Positions 44,302 through 52,955 of a stretch of 64,000 nucleotides of DNA are shown piece after piece. Each line of letters opens with the position of its first letter. The stretch's first letter is position 1. The notes beneath the pieces are model-generated. The model did not search any database, was not told the origin of the DNA, and saw only the letters and a list, made by a program, of their open reading frames with translations. The translations under genes and the position numbers were made by a program. This stretch comes from Pseudoselenomonas ruminis (GTDB taxonomy: Bacteria; Bacillota; Negativicutes; Selenomonadales; Selenomonadaceae). The stretch is from NCBI RefSeq assembly GCF_008271295.1, contig NZ_VTOY01000011.1, positions 1 through 64,000 on the forward strand, given 5' to 3'.

Positions 44302-45342
44302 TCACCGCTCATGCAGCATATAGTCTTCATCTTCATCGATAATCTGGAGCATCACATCGGCAAACTCCGGGTCGAACTGCGAATTGCGCCCTTTGGCAAT
44401 TTCTGCCCGCACCACATTCTGCGGCAAAATATCACGGTAACTGCGCTTAGACGTCATCGCATCATAAGCATCTGCCACGGCAATGATGCGCGCATAAATG
44501 GGAATCTCACTGCCCTTTTTCCCATCCGGATACCCCGTACCATCAAATCGTTCATGATGGGAACGCGCGCCAATAGTAAGTTCCGGGAACTCAGCCACCA
44601 GCTCGAGGATTTCCGAGCCGATAACCGTATGCTCCTTTATCCGGTTATACTCCTCATCGGTAAGCCGGTCCGGTTTGTTGATGATTGCCTCCGGCACGCC
44701 AATTTTGCCAATATCGTGAAGCAAGCCCATAAAATAAAGCTTTTGCTGCTCTTCTTCCGTCCAGCCCAGTTTATAGGCAATATGACGGGAATAACGCCCT
44801 ACCCGCTGGGAATGACCGCGGGTATACGCGTCCTTGGCATCGATGGTTTTCGCCAGCGCCATGACCGTCTCCTCGAACAACCGCTGGCTCGAGGCCAGCC
44901 GTTCCTCAGCCAAATGCGTCTGGCGTCTGACTTCACTGCGCAAATGGCGGTGCAGATATTCAAGTTCCAAGACCTGCTCTACCTTTTTCACCACAATGAT
45001 TGGCACAAACGGCTTGCGCACAATCTCAAACGCCCCCGCCATAATACTGGCAGCCTCTGCCTTTTGGGTCTGGTCCATGGTCATCATGATAACCGGAATA
45101 TCCTTGAAGCGTTCATCCTCCCGAATGCGCCGCAGCACTTCAAAGCCATCCATATCCGGCAAGTCATCCGACAATAGCACCAGGTCCGGCCGCTTCTGCT
45201 CAACATACGCCAGTGCCGCACTGCCAGCCGCCACACCAAAGAAATTAACACGGGAGGCTAAAACATGTTCCAACTTTGTGCGGTCCTCCGTCCTGCCATC
45301 AACTGCCAGCACCAGCGACTGCCGCATCTGTTCAATTTGCAT
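44302..45342 (-). CDS. HD-GYP domain protein with degenerate receiver (c-di-GMP phosphodiesterase)
   Basis: 346 residues: an N-terminal response-regulator receiver (about 1-125), a helical linker and an HD-GYP domain (about 150-340). Catalytic HD is in GLLHDIGKIGVP, and the second-shell HHERFDGTGYPDG carries the GYP motif, so cyclic-di-GMP hydrolysis is expected. In the receiver the phospho-acceptor position is Ser (DLVLLSDDLPDMDG, where family members have D) and the upstream acidic pair is DG, while the Lys in RKPF is kept. It is probably not regulated by phosphorylation in the standard way. Placed right after the large repeat; no partner histidine kinase nearby. Confidence 0.88.
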   Translation of the reverse strand: MQIEQMRQSLVLAVDGRTEDRTKLEHVLASRVNFFGVAAGSAALAYVEQKRPDLVLLSDDLPDMDGFEVLRRIREDERFKDIPVIMMTMDQTQKAEAASIMAGAFEIVRKPFVPIIVVKKVEQVLELEYLHRHLRSEVRRQTHLAEERLASSQRLFEETVMALAKTIDAKDAYTRGHSQRVGRYSRHIAYKLGWTEEEQQKLYFMGLLHDIGKIGVPEAIINKPDRLTDEEYNRIKEHTVIGSEILELVAEFPELTIGARSHHERFDGTGYPDGKKGSEIPIYARIIAVADAYDAMTSKRSYRDILPQNVVRAEIAKGRNSQFDPEFADVMLQIIDEDEDYMLHER

Positions 45343-45460
45343 ATATCCTTTTCACCCGTTAAAAATCCCTACACTTTAAAGAAATTATAAACCACCTTTC
45401 TATTTTGCCCTTTTTCCTAAAAAAAAGCAAGTTCTGTAGCGAAATGACCAACAATTGTCG

Positions 45461-47158
45461 TTACTCCATGCTTATCTGCTGCATCACCAGTTTGGCCACA
45501 GCATCGGCCAGGCGGTCAATCGAGCGGACCATCACCGCCTGCTGGCCGTATATTGCCCGCGCCGCTAATTCGGCACCATCACTTGCCAGCACACTATTCA
45601 CCAACGCCACGAGTTTCACGCCACGTTGCCGCAATTTTTTCACCGCTTCCGCCGTATCTTCGATGGCGGCCTTATCCATATAACGCTGGCTTCTCCCCCA
45701 GCCTAATGAAATGTCCAGTATATCACTGGGATTAGCATCGGTCAGCACCATCAGCAGCTGCTGCCTGCTTCCATCCTTTGGGATGAGCTTTTCCACCCCC
45801 AGAAGCGCCAGCCCGTCCCGGTTCCAGCCGCCTGCACGATACGAAAAGATTCCCTTGCCATCGCTTTGCCCAAAAGATTTCAACTGGCAAAATACAGTCA
45901 CGCCCTGCACACTGCAAAACGAATACACCTGAACCGGAATCCGGCAGTCTGCCAAAGCCGTGGCGATCGCGTAAGTCTGTGCCGCCACCACGCCCTGCTG
46001 TGCCCGCCGCGATTCCGAAGCATCCAGCAGCAGCGTAACGGCAAAATCTGCCCGATCTTCCTCCTGATACTGACCGAAAACACAAGGGTCATGCAGAAAA
46101 ATTCCCCGCCAGGCCTTCTCGGGCGCAAAGACTCCCTGCCGTCCCGCGATTTTTAACGGCTGACGATAAATCAGCAGACAATTCCGCAGGGAATCGCGAA
46201 GCCGCCGCCGGCAAAATTGATAGTTCCGTTGATTTTCCCGCCAGAAGGCTCGATTCGGCTGGCAGGCATCCGTTTCCCGGCCATAAGCAAAATACAAATG
46301 TGCCTGCCGGTGCTTCCCACAGCATAATTCCGCCTCGAACTGCGCACGCACGGACTCTGTCAAAAGCGGTTTACCATACCTTGCCGCAAGCTCCGCCAGC
46401 CGCGCCGCCTGTTTTTCATGGCCCCATCCCGGAAGATTCCCGCCTGCATTTCCCTGCTCGCCATCACCGGCAGCTGGCGGCAAGCGGCGGATAGAAAATT
46501 CCGCCTGCCCTTCCAGCCGCAGCCAGCGCCGGAGCCATTGCTGCAAACGGCTGCCCAGGATAATAAGCCAACTCCGCCGTCTGCCTGCCATAAAGCGGAA
46601 GACAAAAAAACGCCGCAGGATTTGGTCGGTCCGCCCGATGATTTTCTCAGTGGTAAGGTCTGCTGGGTAGTCGAGCGCTTCATATAGTTTTTTGTCCCAG
46701 GGATTGCGTATGCCATGCGGCTCCCCAAGGATTTCACGGCAGCGGCCAGCCTTCAGCGTCTGAATGATTTCACTTCGCATCATGAGCTGCTGCATGCTCA
46801 CATCAACCGAATCCTGTAAAAAATGCCGGGCATGTTCCCGGCGCAGCCCGGCAAGAACCGGACGGTTCGGAAGCTCCCGTTTATAAACGGCCTGTTCTAT
46901 TCCGAGCCATAAAATATCTTCAAACACACTCGACAACACCGACTGGTCAAGCTGCCCAACGTATGCCGCCAGTTTCTCCTCATCATAGAAACGATGGGCA
47001 AAGCCGATAATAGAATTCAAATAAAGGTCTGGCGTTCCATCTTCATGGAACGCCAAAAAAGCAGGCTGAAAACCATACGAGCCTGCTGCTGTCCATACGA
47101 TATTCATCGCCCGGCGCCGCCGGGCCTCACGATTGGACGCCTGCCTCATTACCTTCAT
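45461..47158 (-). CDS. VWA-domain protein partner of a MoxR ATPase (NorD/CobT-like)
   Basis: 565 residues. The N-terminal ~330 residues are arginine-rich and helical with no recognised motif. A C-terminal von Willebrand A domain starts near residue 370 with the metal-ion (MIDAS) motif LLLDASESR (DxSxS) and ends with the typical alpha/beta pattern (LVALVNSVLASDG). It lies 12 bases downstream of a MoxR AAA+ gene. MoxR-VWA pairs act as chaperones that install cofactors or assemble complexes (NorQ/NorD, CbbQ/CbbO); the client here is unknown. Also resembles the aerotolerance/MgsA-type pairs. Confident on domains, not on role. Confidence 0.75.
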   Translation of the reverse strand: MKVMRQASNREARRRRAMNIVWTAAGSYGFQPAFLAFHEDGTPDLYLNSIIGFAHRFYDEEKLAAYVGQLDQSVLSSVFEDILWLGIEQAVYKRELPNRPVLAGLRREHARHFLQDSVDVSMQQLMMRSEIIQTLKAGRCREILGEPHGIRNPWDKKLYEALDYPADLTTEKIIGRTDQILRRFFVFRFMAGRRRSWLIILGSRLQQWLRRWLRLEGQAEFSIRRLPPAAGDGEQGNAGGNLPGWGHEKQAARLAELAARYGKPLLTESVRAQFEAELCCGKHRQAHLYFAYGRETDACQPNRAFWRENQRNYQFCRRRLRDSLRNCLLIYRQPLKIAGRQGVFAPEKAWRGIFLHDPCVFGQYQEEDRADFAVTLLLDASESRRAQQGVVAAQTYAIATALADCRIPVQVYSFCSVQGVTVFCQLKSFGQSDGKGIFSYRAGGWNRDGLALLGVEKLIPKDGSRQQLLMVLTDANPSDILDISLGWGRSQRYMDKAAIEDTAEAVKKLRQRGVKLVALVNSVLASDGAELAARAIYGQQAVMVRSIDRLADAVAKLVMQQISME

Positions 47159-47170
47159 CCTGTGCCCCCG

Positions 47171-48076
47171 TCAATCGAACAGTTCTGCCGCCTTCATCGT
47201 CTCCGAAATCCGCAGTGCCACGGTATCCCGCACCAATTCTTGTTCGTCTTCGTCAAAACACTTATGGATAATCCCCATTGAAAGCGCCGGATACACACCT
47301 AAGCCAAACTCCATCAGGCGGATTGCATCAAGAAGCCCGCGAATATCCACGGCCTTACTGCTGATTTCCCCATTCTCGCACTTCTTTTGCAGGTCAGCAA
47401 AAAGCTCCACCATCAGCCGTCTGCCCTTAGCTGTGAGCCGCGGAAATTCAGCCCCGATAAGGCGTTCCAAATCCTCAGCACCAATCGCCGGAAGCTGCAG
47501 CACCACAAACCGGGACGCCAGTGCTTCATTGAGTTCCCGCGTCCCCGCATAACCATAGTTCATCGTGGCAATAAACCGCGTTGCCGGATGAAGCCGCAGC
47601 CGCCCATAGCCCGGAACATCCAAAATCCGGCGGAAATCCAGCAGCGAATGCAGGACCGCCAAGGCCTCATTCCGGGCCATATTGATTTCATCAAGCACCC
47701 CAAAGCCACCGGCCTTGGCGCACTCATATACAGGACCGGGACGGAATTCCACCGCACCATTCCGGAAGGTATCGGTTCCCAAAAGATAGGTGGAATCCAT
47801 ATTAATATGAAACGAAATATTCCAATCGGGGCGGCCAAAAGCCGCCGCCAAATTTTCAGCCAGCACGTTTTTTCCCGTTGCTTTCGGGCCTGCCAGCAGC
47901 AGATTTTTCCCAGCTGCTATAGCAGTCACCGCCTGTTCCAGCACCTCGCGCCCGTAGTAGCGAAACCTTGGCTCGGTCACCGGCCGCTCTCCCTGCCATG
48001 GATACTGCTGCCGATAGCGGTCCACTTCCGCCAGCAGCGACTCACTCAATCCCTGCTCTTGCCAAAATTCTCTCAT
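47171..48076 (-). CDS. MoxR-family AAA+ ATPase
   Basis: 301 residues. Walker A in LLAGPKATGKNVLAENLA (about 60), Walker B in GFGVLDEINMARNEAL, sensor TRFIATMNYGYAGTRELNEA and arginine finger region RFVVLQLPAI. NorQ/CbbQ-like AAA+ unfoldase. Its start codon overlaps the stop of the LPP20/TPR gene (ATGA), and the VWA gene follows by 12 bases, so three genes are translated as one unit. Function is presumably to remodel or activate a client via the VWA partner. Confidence 0.85.
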   Translation of the reverse strand: MREFWQEQGLSESLLAEVDRYRQQYPWQGERPVTEPRFRYYGREVLEQAVTAIAAGKNLLLAGPKATGKNVLAENLAAAFGRPDWNISFHINMDSTYLLGTDTFRNGAVEFRPGPVYECAKAGGFGVLDEINMARNEALAVLHSLLDFRRILDVPGYGRLRLHPATRFIATMNYGYAGTRELNEALASRFVVLQLPAIGAEDLERLIGAEFPRLTAKGRRLMVELFADLQKKCENGEISSKAVDIRGLLDAIRLMEFGLGVYPALSMGIIHKCFDEDEQELVRDTVALRISETMKAAELFD

Positions 48077-49056
48077 GGTCTTTCATAATCCCCTCTGATG
48101 GCTCCAATCAACACATCCCGGAGAACCTGCTCCAGCGACCCTTTGCGCCGCGATGGATATGCTTTTTCCTTGGCCCGGTATAATGCCGCTTCCATCTCTG
48201 CATCCGTCTTGTCCGACGCCTCCCAGGCCGTCTTTATTTCCGCATAAGCATCCTGCCACTGACGGCGGTCATAATAGATCAGCCCACGATAATAATGCGC
48301 CCGCCAAACCGGATAGATGCTGTCATCATGCGGCGTACTCTGCGCCAGCCCAAAATCCTCCAAGGCCCGCGAATCATAATTGAGTTCATAATAAGCCCGG
48401 CCGCGCAAATAATAAGCATAAGCCAGCGGACTGTCCGTTACCGACGCATCGCGGATCACACGGCCGAGCTCATTGATGGCCCGATGCTGCTCCCCGCGCT
48501 GAATCATCGCCACACAGCGGTCAAAAATAAGCCCTAAGCCATACTGGTTTTCCAGTTTTGTCCCGAGCGTATCTTTTTCTTTGCCGCTGGCCTGCCGGTA
48601 TTTTTCCAGCAGCTCTTCATTCTGCCGCTTGAGTTCGTCGCGCTCCTTTTGCAATTTTTCCAGTTCGGTACGTTTCTCCATCATCGCCTTCAAATCGAGA
48701 TTGTCGGTATCAATTTCAGCGGTAATCACCACCGTATACCGCCAGACATCGCCATCGAGCTCCGGTTTGACTTTTTCATCGGTTACTTTCAGAACTGCGC
48801 CCGAGATAACCTTCACATCATCTTCCGTCAGCTGCATGTTCTGGGTCTTCGAATAGCTCTCCACATAGACGCCGGCCTTCTCCACTGCCGCCCGCATAGC
48901 TTCCTGTCGGGCAGCATCCTTGGCAATCTTTGGCGAGTCATTTTCACCCATGATATAAACACCATTTGCCGTGATGATTTGCGGCGCCGCTTCGCCCACG
49001 GCCACCCCCAAGAGGAGCAGGCAGGACATGAAAAATCCCATTAAATATTTTCCCAT
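48073..49056 (-). CDS. Exported LPP20/FlgT-N-like domain protein with coiled coil and TPR repeats
   Basis: About 327 residues from ATG 49056 (AAGGTG six to seven bases upstream). Signal peptide MGKYLMGFFMSCLLLLGVAVG, cleavage near GEA. An N-terminal ~90-residue domain beginning ITANGVYIMGENDSPKIAKD resembles the LPP20/FlgT N-terminal fold. A charged coiled coil follows (around KLQKERDELKRQNEELLEK), then about four TPR-like helix pairs. Export plus TPR suggests an envelope assembly or scaffolding role. It overlaps the MoxR gene by four bases, tying an envelope protein to a cytoplasmic MoxR-VWA pair. Not a known named family as a whole. Confidence 0.7.
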   Translation of the reverse strand: MGKYLMGFFMSCLLLLGVAVGEAAPQIITANGVYIMGENDSPKIAKDAARQEAMRAAVEKAGVYVESYSKTQNMQLTEDDVKVISGAVLKVTDEKVKPELDGDVWRYTVVITAEIDTDNLDLKAMMEKRTELEKLQKERDELKRQNEELLEKYRQASGKEKDTLGTKLENQYGLGLIFDRCVAMIQRGEQHRAINELGRVIRDASVTDSPLAYAYYLRGRAYYELNYDSRALEDFGLAQSTPHDDSIYPVWRAHYYRGLIYYDRRQWQDAYAEIKTAWEASDKTDAEMEAALYRAKEKAYPSRRKGSLEQVLRDVLIGAIRGDYERP

Positions 49057-49206
49057 TGCAAACACCTTCTCCATCTGCCTTACAAAATATATCTTTCGTT
49101 TCTCTCATAATATAAAAATTAGTTGACAAAGTCATTAATCTGTTTTTATATTTCTATTAGATTTTCTCCATTCCTCACCGAAATCCTGCCCCTGCGGCCA
49201 GACATA

Positions 49207-49236
49207 CAAAAAAGGCCTCCGATTACTCGGAAGCCT
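49207..49236 (-). terminator. Terminator of the tRNA-Thr pair
   Basis: GGCCTCCGA (49214-49222) pairs with TCGGAAGCC (49227-49235) over a 4-base loop, T-run on the minus strand; 11 bases past the tRNA 3' end. Confidence 0.75.
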
Positions 49237-49246
49237 ATGCTTTCAA

Positions 49247-49322
49247 TGGAGCTGATTATAGGACTTGAACCTACGACCTGCTCATTACGAATGAGCTGCT
49301 CTACCAACTGAGCTAAATCAGC
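49247..49322 (-). tRNA. tRNA-Thr(CGT), copy 1
   Basis: 76 bases with encoded CCA. The minus-strand sequence starts GCTGATTTAGCTCAGTTGG. The anticodon loop reads TTCGTAA (anticodon CGT), and the T-arm has GGTTCAAGTCC. The acceptor stem pairs fully (GCTGATT/AATCAGC). Identical to the next copy. Confidence 0.95.
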
Positions 49323-49329
49323 AAAGATA

Positions 49330-49405
49330 TGGAGCTGATTATAGGACTTGAACCTACGACCTGCTCATTACGAATGAGCTGCTCTACCAACTGAGCTAAA
49401 TCAGC
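49330..49405 (-). tRNA. tRNA-Thr(CGT), copy 2
   Basis: 76 bases, identical to the adjacent gene, 7-base spacer. Both are processed from one minus-strand transcript ending at the hairpin near 49207. A tandem duplication of the gene is the simplest origin. Confidence 0.95.
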
Positions 49406-49486
49406 AATTTGTCAGGTACTCCATAACTGACAGGATTTATTATAAGGGATGAAAGTCATCCTGTCAACACTTAAATCATATTTTTC

Positions 49487-50059
49487 TTACAAGCGGCGAA
49501 CGCCGAACCATTCACAGCTGTCATCCCAGAATGCCTGCGTCTGGAAATCCGTACGGCCATAGCTGTTCGTGCTGGTGATTACCAGCTGCTGGTCGACAAT
49601 GCGCGAAGAAAGTTTGTGCCAACGGTCTACGCGGAAGCCGATGTTTGCCAGGCTGTTCCAAGAAATATACGTCGTCCAAAGACCGTTATGCTTGCCAACG
49701 AGCCAATAGCCGCAGTTCTTGTCGTTCGAACCATGGGTTGCCGTAATTTCAAACAAGCGCATTCCCGGATCAGTCGTCTCGATTGCACGGACATTGAAAT
49801 CCACTCCCGCGTACCGGCCATCAAAACTGTTAAAGGACAGATAGTCTTTCTCACCATCAGCACTCATCAGGCGCATGACACGGCCATCCGAAACGAATTT
49901 TATCTTCTGGCCATCCTGGTCTGTCGCCGTTACGGTTTTATCCGCAATGGTCATGCTCTGGCTTATGCCGGTTACTACCATTGCATCTGCCTGGCCCTGA
50001 GAAAACACCATCGTAGCCGCAATGCCGGCTGCCGCCAATAATTTACTGATCCGATTCAT
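49487..50059 (-). CDS. Exported protein of unknown function
   Basis: 190 residues. Signal peptide MNRISKLLAAAGIAATMVFS, probable cleavage after ADA. The mature protein is beta-rich with conserved-looking aromatic positions (CGYWLVGKHNGLWTTY and FWDDSCEWFGVRRL at the C-terminus) and two cysteines that could form a disulfide. No known domain recognised. Single gene with no obvious partner. The start has GGAGTG about 7 bases upstream. Confidence 0.7.
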   Translation of the reverse strand: MNRISKLLAAAGIAATMVFSQGQADAMVVTGISQSMTIADKTVTATDQDGQKIKFVSDGRVMRLMSADGEKDYLSFNSFDGRYAGVDFNVRAIETTDPGMRLFEITATHGSNDKNCGYWLVGKHNGLWTTYISWNSLANIGFRVDRWHKLSSRIVDQQLVITSTNSYGRTDFQTQAFWDDSCEWFGVRRL

Positions 50060-50176
50060 AATGCTAACACTCCTATCATGATTCCCTGTTGGATATTCTG
50101 GAATCTATTTTATCATCCACAATACATAATTCAACATCAGTCTTCATATTCCTTCTTTTCAGTGCCAATATTCTTA

Positions 50177-50185
50177 TGCTACAAT
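50177..50185 (+). promoter_or_regulatory. Extended -10 promoter of the cheB-like gene
   Basis: TGCTACAAT, an extended -10 (TGn plus TACAAT), 42 bases upstream of the start; no strong -35. Confidence 0.45.
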
Positions 50186-50226
50186 GAATTCAAATAAACC
50201 ATTGGAAAAACATTGAGAGGTACGAT

Positions 50227-51450
50227 ATGCAGGGGCTTCGTTTATTGCTTATCGAAAACTCCATATATTTTCAGGACACCTGCGCGCAGGAACTGCTCAC
50301 ACGGCTTCCGGCTGGCAGTCTGGTCGAAAAAACGGCTGACCCGGTAGACGCCAAGACAAAGATTCAGCTCTTCCAGCCAGCCGTTATCGTCATGAATTTT
50401 GCCATGTCCGTGATTACCATGGATGGCAATCCACTGCTGCCAGTCTTCGCCAGCCAGTATCCGCAGATTCCCGTCATCACTTACGGTTTGATGGATACCA
50501 GCAAAAAAACGGCCATGAATTCCGGCGCATATGCCTACCTGAAAAAACCGGGACCAGAGCAATCCCTCGACGGCTTCTATGACGAACTCGTCCGCCTGGC
50601 AGCTGCTGCCGCCGCATCAGTCACTAGCACACCGCAGACCAATGTCGGCCCGGGCGCTATGGTCACTAAGGAAGTCTGGACGGCAGCCATGCCCAAAAAG
50701 GGCTGGCTCCCCCTCGCTCCATCGGCACAACCGGCACAAACAGCACCACCGGCCCCAATGGCACCGGCAGCACCAACGCCGGAAATACCGCCTGCCAAAC
50801 CAGCGCAGCCAATGCAGCCAGCATCGGCTGTTCAGGAGCCAGCCGAAAAGCCCGCGGTAATCCTGCCAGCTGCCAGCAAAAAGGAAATCCAGCTCATAGC
50901 CATCGGCTCCTCCACCGGCGGAACCGAAGCGCTTTCTTCCATTTTAACCCGCCTTCGTCCGCCGCTCCCCGGCATCGTCATCGTACAGCATATCCCGCCC
51001 ATGTTCTCACGGCTTTTGGCGCAACGCCTCAACGATGAATGCGTCCTCACCGTCAAGGAAGGAGCTACCGGTGACATCGTCCGCCCGGGTCACGTCTATA
51101 TCGCACCGGGCAATAAACATATGACCGTGCATCGCTGTGGCGGGCAAATCATGCTGGACTGCACGCCGGGAGAACCCGTCCATAGCTGCTGCCCATCGGT
51201 CGATGTCCTCTTTGACTCCGTTGCGCAGGAAATCGGCGCCGGAGCCCTCGGCGTCATTCTCACCGGCATGGGAAAAGACGGTGCCGAAGGACTGCTGCAT
51301 ATGCGGCAAAAAGGGTCTCCAACCCTAGGACAGGACCAGCAGAGCTCCATTGTCTACGGCATGCCTAAGGCGGCCTTTGACTGCGGTGCCGTCGAGCATC
51401 AGGTCTCTCTGACCGATATGCCAAGGGCCATCACGCTTTCCGCCCGCTGA
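50227..51450 (+). CDS. cheB: CheB-type protein-glutamate methylesterase with degenerate receiver
   Basis: 407 residues: receiver-like domain (about 1-120), a long Pro/Ala-rich flexible linker (about 125-215) and a CheB methylesterase domain (about 220-400). The catalytic triad is intact: Ser in IAIGSSTGG (about 227), His in VIVQHIPPMF (about 253), Asp in LTGMGKDGAEG (about 348). In the receiver the phospho-acceptor position is Asn (VIVMNFAMS, normally D) and the acidic pair is EN, so phosphorylation control by CheA looks lost. It should demethylate or deamidate chemoreceptors. No other che genes are nearby. The linker is much longer than in classical CheB. Confidence 0.88.
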   Translation: MQGLRLLLIENSIYFQDTCAQELLTRLPAGSLVEKTADPVDAKTKIQLFQPAVIVMNFAMSVITMDGNPLLPVFASQYPQIPVITYGLMDTSKKTAMNSGAYAYLKKPGPEQSLDGFYDELVRLAAAAAASVTSTPQTNVGPGAMVTKEVWTAAMPKKGWLPLAPSAQPAQTAPPAPMAPAAPTPEIPPAKPAQPMQPASAVQEPAEKPAVILPAASKKEIQLIAIGSSTGGTEALSSILTRLRPPLPGIVIVQHIPPMFSRLLAQRLNDECVLTVKEGATGDIVRPGHVYIAPGNKHMTVHRCGGQIMLDCTPGEPVHSCCPSVDVLFDSVAQEIGAGALGVILTGMGKDGAEGLLHMRQKGSPTLGQDQQSSIVYGMPKAAFDCGAVEHQVSLTDMPRAITLSAR

Positions 51451-51462
51451 CCAATATTGACC

Positions 51463-51499
51463 ATAAAAAATGCCAGCTTTTCGCTGGCAATTTTTTTTA
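51463..51499. terminator. Bidirectional terminator
   Basis: TGCCAGC/GCTGGCA stem with TTTTC loop and runs of T on both strands, between the convergent cheB-like and permease genes. Confidence 0.85.
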
Positions 51500-52849
51500 T
51501 CCTTTTTGGTGATTCCGTTCACGGTAACAATAGCCCAGCCACAAAACCAGCAGCCAGACCGGCAAGAGATATACCGCCAGTTCCATATCAGGAATCTGCA
51601 GCATAAAATACCAGACCCCCACGAGGAACGCAATGCATACATAATTGATGAACGGATATAGCGGCGATTTAAATTTCGTTTCCTTCCCATGTTCCTTGCA
51701 GTACTTGCGGAACTTGAGATGGGTAATCGTAATCGTCATCCAACTAATCGTCGCGGCAATTGTCGCAATCGACATCAGATACATAAAAATCTTTCCTGGG
51801 AAAAAGTAATTGAGTGCCACACAGATAAGCGTGATTCCCGAAGATACGAAAATTCCCTTGACCGGCACGCCGCGCCCGGAAAGATGTCCCAAAAACTCCG
51901 GTGCCTCATCCTTTGACGCCAGGCCGTAAAGCATGCGGCTGTTGCTGTAGATGGCAGAATTGTAGACCGATACGGCCGCCGTCAAAACGACAAAATTCAG
52001 GATATGCGCCGCCGCTACCACACCTACATTGGAGAAAATCTGCACAAACGGGCTGGCGTCAACACCGACCTTATTCCACGGCCAGAGAGCCATAAGAACA
52101 GCCATCGTGCCAACATAGAACAGCAAAATGCGCCAAATGACCTGATTGATAGCCCGCGGAATCGTCTTATCGGGATTCTCCGCCTCACCAGCCGTGATAC
52201 CGATGAGCTCAATGCCGCCAAACGAGAACATGACAACAGCCGTAGCCATCGCAAGGCCCCACCAGCCATTCGGCAGGAAACCGCCGTTCACCCAGATATT
52301 GCGGAAATTATCGGGGAAGCTCAGCGGGCCGCTAAGCAGCAGATAGAGCCCCAACACGATCATCAATACGATAGCGGCAATCTTGATGAGCGCCATCCAA
52401 AACTCAAACTCGCCGTAGAGTTTGACATTTATGAGGTTGATTGCCGTTATGACGACCAGGCAGATAAGCGCCGCAATCCACTGCGGCAAATCGGGATACC
52501 AGAACTGCATATAGATGCCCACAGCGGTAAGCTCGGCCATCGAAACCAGCACATAATTGAACCAATAATTCCAGCCGGACAAAAATCCCGGGAACTTGCC
52601 CCAATATTTCGTGGCATAATGGCTAAACGACCCCGATACCGGTTCATCGACTGCCATCTCACCCAGCATGCGCATGATAAAAAAGATAACGATACCGCCC
52701 AGCAGATAAGCCAGCATAACAGCAGGCCCCGCCAGGGCAATCGTCGAAGTCGACCCATAAAAAAGTCCCGTGCCGATAGCGCCGCCCAGCGCGATCATCT
52801 GCAAGTGACGATTTTTGAGCCCACGCTTCATTTTCGTCGGTTCACTCAT
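51497..52849 (-). CDS. Amino-acid permease (APC family)
   Basis: 450 residues with about 12 membrane segments. The N-terminal RGLKNRHLQMIALGGAIGTG followed by LFYGSTSTIALAGPAVMLAY is the signature of the amino-acid transporter (AAT) branch of APC, which imports amino acids with protons. The conserved glycine-rich and EP(V/I)SGSF motif (DEPVSGSFSHYATKYWGK) is present. Substrate not predictable from sequence (aromatic amino acids, Ala/Gly/Ser, Lys are alternatives). Stands alone, with its own terminator. Confidence 0.88.
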   Translation of the reverse strand: MSEPTKMKRGLKNRHLQMIALGGAIGTGLFYGSTSTIALAGPAVMLAYLLGGIVIFFIMRMLGEMAVDEPVSGSFSHYATKYWGKFPGFLSGWNYWFNYVLVSMAELTAVGIYMQFWYPDLPQWIAALICLVVITAINLINVKLYGEFEFWMALIKIAAIVLMIVLGLYLLLSGPLSFPDNFRNIWVNGGFLPNGWWGLAMATAVVMFSFGGIELIGITAGEAENPDKTIPRAINQVIWRILLFYVGTMAVLMALWPWNKVGVDASPFVQIFSNVGVVAAAHILNFVVLTAAVSVYNSAIYSNSRMLYGLASKDEAPEFLGHLSGRGVPVKGIFVSSGITLICVALNYFFPGKIFMYLMSIATIAATISWMTITITHLKFRKYCKEHGKETKFKSPLYPFINYVCIAFLVGVWYFMLQIPDMELAVYLLPVWLLVLWLGYCYRERNHQKG

Positions 52850-52925
52850 ACATTCATCTCCAAATAAAAAGAATACCTTCCCATTATAGCATTTTCCCTT
52901 ATCGCTTTACAACATTACAGAAATA

Positions 52926-52954
52926 AAAAGAGAGGAGCGCTGCTCCTCTCTTTT
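52926..52954 (-). terminator. Terminator after smpB
   Basis: AAAAGAGAGGAGC pairs with GCTCCTCTCTTTT, a strong GC-rich stem with T-run on the minus strand; it overlaps the very end region of smpB's 3' untranslated sequence. Confidence 0.8.
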
Positions 52955-52955
52955 G

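Noticed and set aside
49123-49311. ORF of 62 codons across the tRNA-Thr gene
   Set aside because: Runs antisense through a tRNA; chance frame.
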